Assembly (NCBI GenBank): GCA_008360975.2
Contig: CM039211.1
Location: 1,134,038 to 1,198,037, forward strand
From: Lichenostomus cassidix
Taxonomy: Eukaryota > Chordata > Aves > Passeriformes > Meliphagidae
DNA: 64,000 nt
Direction: 5' to 3'
Below the pieces are notes generated by a model. That model did not search any database and had not been told where the DNA came from. It saw only the letters and a list, made by a program, of their open reading frames with translations. A program made the translations under genes and the position numbers. Position 1 is the stretch's first letter. Each line of letters begins with the position of its first letter. Below, piece after piece: positions 51,161 to 60,100 of this stretch.

Positions 51161-54100
51161 GTCTGAATCAACGTCTGCTTCTGTGCCAGTGCAGGAACCC
51201 TGCAAGGAGCTGCCGGCTGAGGTGGTGGAGCGGAGCATTTTGGAGTCGATGGTCAAGCCCCTGACAAAGTCTAGGGGCAACTTTTGCTGTGAGTGGTGCA
51301 GCTACCAGACACCTCGGAGGGAGCGCTGGTGTGACCACATGATGAAGAAGCACCGCAGCATGGTGAAAATACTGTCGAGCCTGAGGCAGCAGCAGGATGG
51401 AACCAGCGCGCCTGAGGTGCAGAGTAAGAGTGCCCCGAGTGCCTCTCCAAACTCAAATTACATGTCCATGAGCACAACAGGACGTGAGATGTCAAATGCT
51501 AACGTCTCAAACTTCAGGGGATCTATGGGCAATTCACTTATCAGGCCCAACTCTTCTACATCTTCGAAGTTTTCTTCTGTGTCTTACCCTCAAATGAAGC
51601 CTAAGTCACCTCACAACTCGGGCATGGTTAATTTGTCTGACAGATCCCGCTATGGAATTGCTGATATGACGAATTCTTCTGCTGACCTGGAAACAAGCAG
51701 TATGCTAAATGACTCCAGCTCAGATGAAGAGCTAAATGAAATGGACAGTGAGAATGGCTTAAACTCCATGGATCACCAGACCTCAGGAATGTCTGCAGAG
51801 CAGCTGATGGGATCTGATGGCAACAAACTATTGGAAACAAAGGGAATTCCCTTCAGAAGATACATGAACAGGTTCCAGTGTCCTTTCTGCCCTTTCCTGA
51901 CGATGCACCGCCGCAGTATTTCCCGCCACATCGAGAACATCCACCTGTCTGGAAAGACGGCTGTGTACAAGTGCGACGAATGCCCCTTCACCTGCAAGAG
52001 CTCACTGAAGCTCGGCGCCCACAAGCAGTGTCACACGGGAGCAACATCCGACTGGGACACCATGAACTCCCAGGCTGAGAGCATCGCCTCGTCCCTGAAC
52101 GACAGCTCGGTGTCTTACGAGAGCGGGAACATCAATGGCAGGAAGTCAGCCGGGATGATGGAACCCGTGCAGCCACAGCAGCAGCCGCAGCAGCAGCCGC
52201 AGCAGCAGCAGCAGCAGTCGCCCCAGCCCCATTCACAGCATCCCTACAAGTGCACGTTGTGCAACTATTCCACCACCACTTTGAAGGGCCTCAGAGTTCA
52301 TCAGCAGCACAAGCACTCATTCTGTGACAACTTGCCAAAATACGATGGGCCGCCATCAAACGCACCGCAGGAGAGCGAGGCAGATGCTCACCCCTCTGCC
52401 AGCACCGTGAAGAAGAGCCAGACCTCCATCCTTGGGCTCTCATCTAAAAATAACTTTGTTGCTAAAGCCCCTAGGAAGGTCTCAAATGACTTCCCTTTAG
52501 ATCTCTCTCCCGTGAAAAAGAGAACTAGAATTGATGAAATAGCGAGCAACCTGCAGAGCAAGATCAGCCAAAACAAACAGCAGGAGGATGCTGTGATTAA
52601 CGTAGAGGATGATGAGGAAGAGGAGGAGGACAATGAGGTGGAGATAGAGGTGGAGTTGGACAGAGAAGAAGAGCAAACGGAGCCAATGATTGATGTTTCC
52701 AGTTCTTACGCACCCCAGCAAATGTGGGGCAGAGAGGCTAATGATTCCCAGAAGGAGGCAAGCTTCAGGAGCATGCAGCATGACTACAATTCCACCAACG
52801 GGGCGGAGATTGAGCTCACTTTGTCTGAGGATGAGGAGGACTATTATTCTGCTGTCAGCATGAAGGACCATCAGAGCCCGAACGCCTCTGTTCTGGGGAG
52901 CCAGTCCAACATGTATGGTACCGACCAGAACAACGAGAATTCGGAGTTCAATGACTCTGGCAGGCTTTACTATTGCAAACACTGTGATTTCAGCAACAAA
53001 TCTGCCAGGAGTGTTAGCACCCACTACCAGCGAATGCATCCCTACATTAAATTCAGCTTTAGGTACATCCTGGATCCCAATGATCACAGTGCAGTGTACC
53101 GGTGTCTCGAGTGCTACATTGACTACACAAACTTCGAAGACCTGCAGCAGCATTATGGGGAGCATCATCCTGAAGCTATGAATGTACTGAATTTCGATCA
53201 TTCTGATCTGATCTACCGCTGCCGCTTCTGCTCTTACACAAGCCCAAATGTTAGAAGCCTGATGCCACATTACCAAAGAATGCATCCCACAGTGAAAATT
53301 AACAATGCAATGATATTTTCAAGCTATGTTGTTGAGCAGCAAGAAGGGCTGAACACAGAGTCTCAGACACTGAGAGAGATCTTGAATTCTGCTCCAAAAA
53401 CTATGGCAACCTCCACCCCCGTGGCTCGCGGGACTGGTGTGCCAGCTGGTTTTAACAAAAGTGCCACCAAGAGTTTCAGTCCTGAATGTGAAAATCAGAA
53501 GGAACCTTCAGTCAACACTGTGGTTGTTTATGACTGTGATGTGTGTTCATTTGCAAGCCCTAACATGCATTCAGTTCTGGTGCACTACCAGAAAAAGCAC
53601 CCCGAAGAAAAAGCCTCATATTTCAGGATTCAGAAGACCATGCGCGTAGTCTCTGTTGACAGGGGCTCTGCCCTCGCTCAGATGTCGTTTGAGCTGGGGG
53701 CTCCCATCTCCCCAAAACTGTCCAACCTGGCTTCCCAGCCTCCACCTCCCCCACCACCACCCCCAGACCTCTCTACTGAGCTCTACTACTGCAAACACTG
53801 TTCCTACAGCAACCGCTCCGTCGTGGGGGTGTTGGTCCACTACCAGAAGAGGCACCCCGAGATCAAGGTCACGGCCAAGTACATCAGGCAGGCTCCCCCC
53901 ACCGCGGCCATGATGCGGGCAGGGGAGCTGCCCCCCGGCATGCAGAGGCCACCGGTGTCCATGCAGCAGCTGGGCCGCGCTGGGTCCGAGAGCTCCGTGA
54001 ACCCTCCGGAGAACGAAATGTTCTTCTGCCAGCACTGTGATTACGGAAACCGCACCGTGAAGGGCGTGCTCATCCACTACCAGAAGAAGCACCGCGACTT

Positions 54101-57100
54101 CAAAGCCAACGCGGATGTGATCAGGCAGCACACGGCCACCATCAGGAGCCTTTGTGACCGCAGCCAGAAGAAATCAGCTGGCAGCCTGCCCGCCCACACC
54201 TCTGGCAGCGAGCGGGATAAGTCCAAGCTGAGAGCCCTCAAGTGCAGGCAGTGCAGCTACACCTCCCCTTACTTCTATGCATTGAGGAAGCATATTAAGA
54301 AAGACCACCCAACCCTGAAGGCCACGGTCACTTCCATACTGAGGTGGGCATTTCTGGATGGCTTGATAGAAGCTGGTTATCACTGTGAATGGTGCATTTA
54401 TTCGCACACAGAGCCGAGCGGCCTGCTTGTGCATTACCAAAGGAGGCATCCCGAGCATTATGTTGATTATACCTACATGGCAACCAAACTCTGGGCAGGT
54501 CCCGATCCTTCCCCTCCTGCCCTGGTGATGCCGACAGAGATGAAGACCTATAAATGCAGAGACTGCATTTTTGAAGCATCTTCTATTTGGGATATTACTA
54601 ATCACTACCAAGCATTTCACCCTTGGGCCATGAATGGAGATGAGTCTGTGTTGTTAGACATCATTAAAGAGAAAGATTCTGTTGAGAAAACCATGCCACA
54701 GCCTGATGAGGGTGGGGTCAGGATGGATTCCGAAGACCAGATAGCAACGTCGCAGATGGATCAGGATGCAGAGTGTGCAGAGGATCCCAGCCTTTCCCAT
54801 GAAAAAACTGTCCAGCTGGCTTCTGCAAACCCTGCCATCTCCTCCACTCCGTATCAGTGTACAGTGTGCCAGTCTGAGTACAACAACCTGCACGGTCTCC
54901 TGACGCATTATGGCAAAAAGCATCCTGGCATGAAAGTGAAAGCAGCAGACTTTGCTCAGGACATAGACATTAACCCAGGGGCTGTGTATAAGTGCAGACA
55001 CTGCCCATACATCAACACACGTATCCACGGCGTCCTCACACACTACCAGAAGCGGCACCCATCGGTGAAAGTCACTGCTGAAGACTTTGTGCATGACGTG
55101 GAGCAGTCGACTGATATTGCTCAGAACGACGTGGAAGAGACGAGTAGGATTTTCAAGCAAGGCTATGGTGCTTACCGGTGCAAACTCTGCCCTTACACCC
55201 ACGGAACGCTTGAGAAGCTGAAAATCCACTATGAGAAGTACCACAATCAACCCGAATTTGATGTTTTCGCCCAGTCGCCGCCAAAGGTGTCTGCCTCAGT
55301 GGAGCCAGACATGGTGGCTGAGATCAAAGCCTCCCCAGAAATTGCTGCCGAGGATGTTGGAGAAGTCTCCATGCCAGCACCTCATTTCTCCAGTTCTCAC
55401 TTAGTGTCTCACACAGTTTTCCGGTGTCAGCTCTGCAAATACTTTTGCTCCACCCGGAAGGGGATAGCGAGGCACTACCGCATCAAACACAACAATGTCC
55501 GGGCACAGCCAGAGGGCAAAAACAACCTCTTCAAGTGTGCCCTGTGCTCCTACACCAACCCCATTCGCAAAGGGCTCGCGGCACACTACCAGAAAAGACA
55601 TGACATTGATGCTTACTACACTCACTGCCTGGCAGCCTCCAGGACGGTAAGCGACAAACCCAATAAAGTGATCATTCCATCTCCTCCCAAGGATGACACT
55701 CCTCAGCTGAGTGAGGAGCTGAGGAGGGCTGTAGAGAAGAAGAAGTGCTCTCTCTGTTCCTTCCAGTCCTTCAGCAAGAAGGGCATCGTGTCCCACTACA
55801 TGAAGCGTCACCCTGGGGTTTTCCCCAAGAAGCAGCATGCCAGCAAGCTGGGGGGATATTTCACTGCTGTGTATGCTGATGAGCATGAGAAACCAGCTCC
55901 AGCCGAGGAGAGGAACGACTTCGAGAAGCCTGAGGTGGAGACTGAGACTCAGGAAATAGAGTGGCTTCCCTTCAGGTGCATTAAATGCTTCAAGCTGTCC
56001 TTCAGCACGGCAGAGCTGCTGTGTATGCATTACACTGACCACCACAGCAAGGATTTGAAGAGGGACTTTTCCATACTTGGAAGTGGCACCCGCTCTCAGA
56101 GCCCTGTCTACCAGTGCAAGCACTGTGATACAAAACTGCACAGCACGGCAGAGCTGACTGCACACTTGAATGGTCACAATGAGGAATTCCAGAAGCGTGC
56201 CAAACGTCAGGAGAGGAGGAAGCAGCTTTTGAGCAAGCAGAAATATGCAGATGGTGCTTTTGCAGATTTCAAACAAGAGAGGGTAAGGATTTGTGTGTCT
56301 GGTCTCTTTCTCTGCCCCCTGCTCCCCGCTGGGGAGCCCACCAATGCCCACTTGCATGTTCTCTTTGACAGCCAAATGACCACAGGCTAATGAATGACTC
56401 AGAGTGCCAGTGAGCTCCATAAGTCAATTACACATTCTGCTTTAATTTCCTCATCCATCCGCCACATCTCCCTAGGTTCTGTAGGAAACCTTGTTCCTTC
56501 CTACTGCTTCCTTCAGTATTTTCTTTATCGTCTTTCCTCCCTCCCACGCTTCTGGAGGGCCATCTGTGTCTGACAGTCACTTGTTCTTCTGTGGCAAGGC
56601 TGCCATGTACTTTGTCACAGATTCTCTACAAAATGTCCCATCCCCTTCTTCCATGTCCCTCTGAATAACACATCAATTTGCTTCTCAGCCTTCTCTCTCT
56701 CAGCCCTTTCTCTCATTGAGCACTCAGTATCGGCATGCCATGAATCCTGTCTGGTGACAGAACATTTGGGCAAGTGTCTCATAAGGAGAAGACTAAATTG
56801 TTGCTCCATTTCTTGCCCACTTTCCCCCTTCCTTCTGCTTCAGTTTGAAAAATGCACTTGCGTGGGAAAAGCTTTGCACAGATGTTGGGGAAGTCATGGG
56901 GTTGGGGAAGTCATGGGGTCAGGGAAGACAAGGCACAGCTTCAGGCCAAACTGAAATGGTCTTCTAGGGGACCACTGTTAACCATAAACTGAAGGTTTCT
57001 TCTGCAGAGATGTCTTGTCCACTTACTTTGTAGGAATCAATGATGGCAACAGAAACTGACCTTGCAGTTCTGCAGAACTGGACATCAAGTGTAACATCAG

Positions 57101-60100
57101 GTCCAGAGTCTGGTCTGTGGTCCTAGAAACTGAGGTGGCAAAACTCACTTCAGTGATTTATGCTTGTGTGCTCAAACAGGCTTTTGGACACCTGGAAGAT
57201 GTTTCAAAACTCAAGGAGAGGAAGGTGGTTGGCTACAAGTGCAAGTTTTGCGTGGAAGTCCACCCAACACTTCGAGCCATCTGTAATCACCTCCGCAAGC
57301 ATGTCCAGTATGGGAATGTCTCGTCTGTGTCGGCCACAGTAAAGGTAGGAATTCTTTAAAGGTGACTAAAAGAGACTGAAACTACTTGCATTGTTTAAAA
57401 TAAAGGCCTCGTTGATAACCTACAGAGAGCCCTTGTGAAGTTGAATGGGTTTTGAACTGGGCATTCCGGTTCAGCATGGCTTTTTAATTTAACACTAAGT
57501 TTCTGAAGTGTGTTTGGTTCATTTCAAGATGTTTTAACTTTTTTTCACTCTTGATCCAGGGCCACGAAGACTCTTTAATTCTCATTTCTTCTCAGCCACA
57601 AAGGAGTTGATGTCGTTGATGACCGAAAGGCTTGGTTTATGAGCGGGAAAACTTTCTCTCAGCTACTGTCTGGGCTACGTTTCTGCTTAGTTAAGCTCAA
57701 AAAAGAGCTGTTTGTTTTCTTTTTTTGTATCTATATATGTATAATTTTTTTTAAGAAGAAGAAGTGTGCACATATAAGTGTGCGAAGCTGCTTGTGGTAC
57801 ACCTTTCCACATGAAACCTGCACGCTGGCTCCAAACAAAACATTCAGTGGCCAGCTGAGGCAGTGATCCCCGTCAAGTGATTAGGTGCAAACGTGTTGTT
57901 CCTTTATCCCTGTGGAAAGGGATGCCTCCTATGACATCTCCAAGGACAGGCAATGTCCCAGAGTCTCATTTCCAGGATATTGGCAGGGGAAGTGAAAGTG
58001 CACCAAGGCTATGCTGCCTGACTGACAGGGCTTTTCTCGTGACATGGTTTGGTTTTTGTGGGGAAGCTGTGTCTTCCACAGCCTAACTCATTCCACCTGA
58101 GAGAGCTTCCATTGCCCTACCACTGACCTTTCTTTACCTTCTTACCTGGTACTCCTGACAGATTCAGATGCTTCCCTCCTAAGAGTGCTTTTCCTCTCCT
58201 CGCTTCTCAAGTGATGCTTATGTAGTGGGGTCAGTGCTTTCTTTTGAGTAAATAGAAATCTTGCATCAGGGAACAAAAGCTGAGAGCCTCAGCCTAAAGA
58301 ATGTGCTGGAAATGCCTCTTACAGGGTATTTAACTAGCTGCACAAATGCATGCTCTGGTTAGAAATGGGAAAGGAAAGTAATGAAAGAGAGTTAAAAATA
58401 AAAAAGGCTTCTTCTGTTTGCTCTACGTTTTTAAAGAGGCTTCTAGGGTCTTAGTGTACCAGCTTCTTTCTTGAGAGTTTGACATGGATGGATGAAATCT
58501 ACTTTAGACAGACAACTGTATTAGTCTGCAGGGTAGCTACAGTCAGCTAGAGCAAAATAAACTAAAATTAACTGCTCTGTAACTTACTAATTATTATCTG
58601 ATCAAGTTCGGAAGATTCCCACCAAGACCATGGAGACATAGGTTTCTTGTCTTTTTGCATGATCTGACACAAACTTCGTCAAGGAGTGAGATTCTTTTTT
58701 TTAACATATGTATGCATGTATATAATTGATACAATTATGTTTTTGCCTCCCAAGAATAGCTCTTTTTTTTTTTTTTTTCAGAAAGCCATTGATGTGGAGT
58801 TTATGTAGGGATATATTTAGAGACATAACGCAGTGGGAAACCTGGACGTTGTGATGAACACAGGGGAAAGACCGAGGGGGCAGAAGGGAGAGAGAATTGA
58901 TGGCTTTGGGGGGATATGTGTTTTTTAGCAGGAAGCTGAAGATCCTTCAAACACAACTTTGATGGAGGGTTTTGAGGGAGCCAAAGACCCTGGCATGGTG
59001 GAATTTACAGAAGCTGAATATGGAGCATCCCTGGAAGATGAAGCCAGGCCTGGGGGCTACCACTGCAGCCAGTGTGACCGGGTTTTGATGTCTATGCAGG
59101 GTCTGCGATCCCACGAGAGGAGTCACTTGGCTCTGGCCATGTTTGCCCGGGAAGACAAGTACAGCTGCCAGTATTGCTCCTTTGTCTCTGCTTTCAGGCA
59201 CAAGTAAGTTGTGGCTTTTTGCTTTTGTTTCCTAAAGAATCGCCAGCCTAGTGCTGCTGTTTTGTGAGGAAGAGCTCGATGTTGAGCTGCACTTCTCTCG
59301 TGGTTTTTGTATATTTGGCCATTATGATTGGCTGTTTGTAAAAGATTGCACCTTTATATTATATTTATTATATTTATTTTTCTTTAATTCACGTTAGCCC
59401 TCTTTTTGCATGTAAGAGAGAAGCATGCAGGGCAAAGAATAAGAATTATGTCCGTAGGCAAATAATGCAGCCCACCACTTATGCACCCTTGTCAAATGCA
59501 TGGGACTCAACAAGCCAAGAAGAGAAAAGCATTTTCCTAGTTAGTCTTTCATATTTAAGAAACTTCTGCTGCATATAAGTACTGCAACTCTTTGTGGGTT
59601 GAGTTTTCATTTCTAATGTTAAAAAAATATCATAATTTACCTTAAATCAGGGTATTTTTTTCTTAATTGTGGCATGCTGTTTCAGTCTACAAATATTTCA
59701 AATTCATGCCAGTGTGGCATGTGAGTGACTCCCTCATCCTGTTTCCTTGTCTGATACATGGTCATCATTAATAGCCACCTTTCTTATGATTTTGTTTCCC
59801 TGAAATCTGACTTAGCTTTAAGGTTGTTAGTTTTAAAAATTATTTTACTCATAAAAATATATATGTTCCCCCAAAAATGGAATTTGTGGTTTATTTCCCA
59901 CTGGCGTCCCAGGCCTGATTCACAGGTCTGCATTTTCTCTAATTTCTGGGCAGCAAGCTGTTTTTTCACTGTTTTAACAAAAGAAGACAGATCCAGGTGC
60001 TCATTTGATGTATGCATTCATAGAACTCTTAAATTTGGTGGTGGTGCCACCGTTTTGCAATCAAATGCACGTGGAACAGAAAGCATTTTTTCATTCCTTA

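Noticed and set aside
52497..53285. 262-codon open frame on the minus strand within exon 3, and similar ones at 53616-54131, 54654-55250 and 55401-56420
   Set aside because: They are antisense shadows of the zinc-finger coding sequence and follow its codon bias. They have no domain or splice support.
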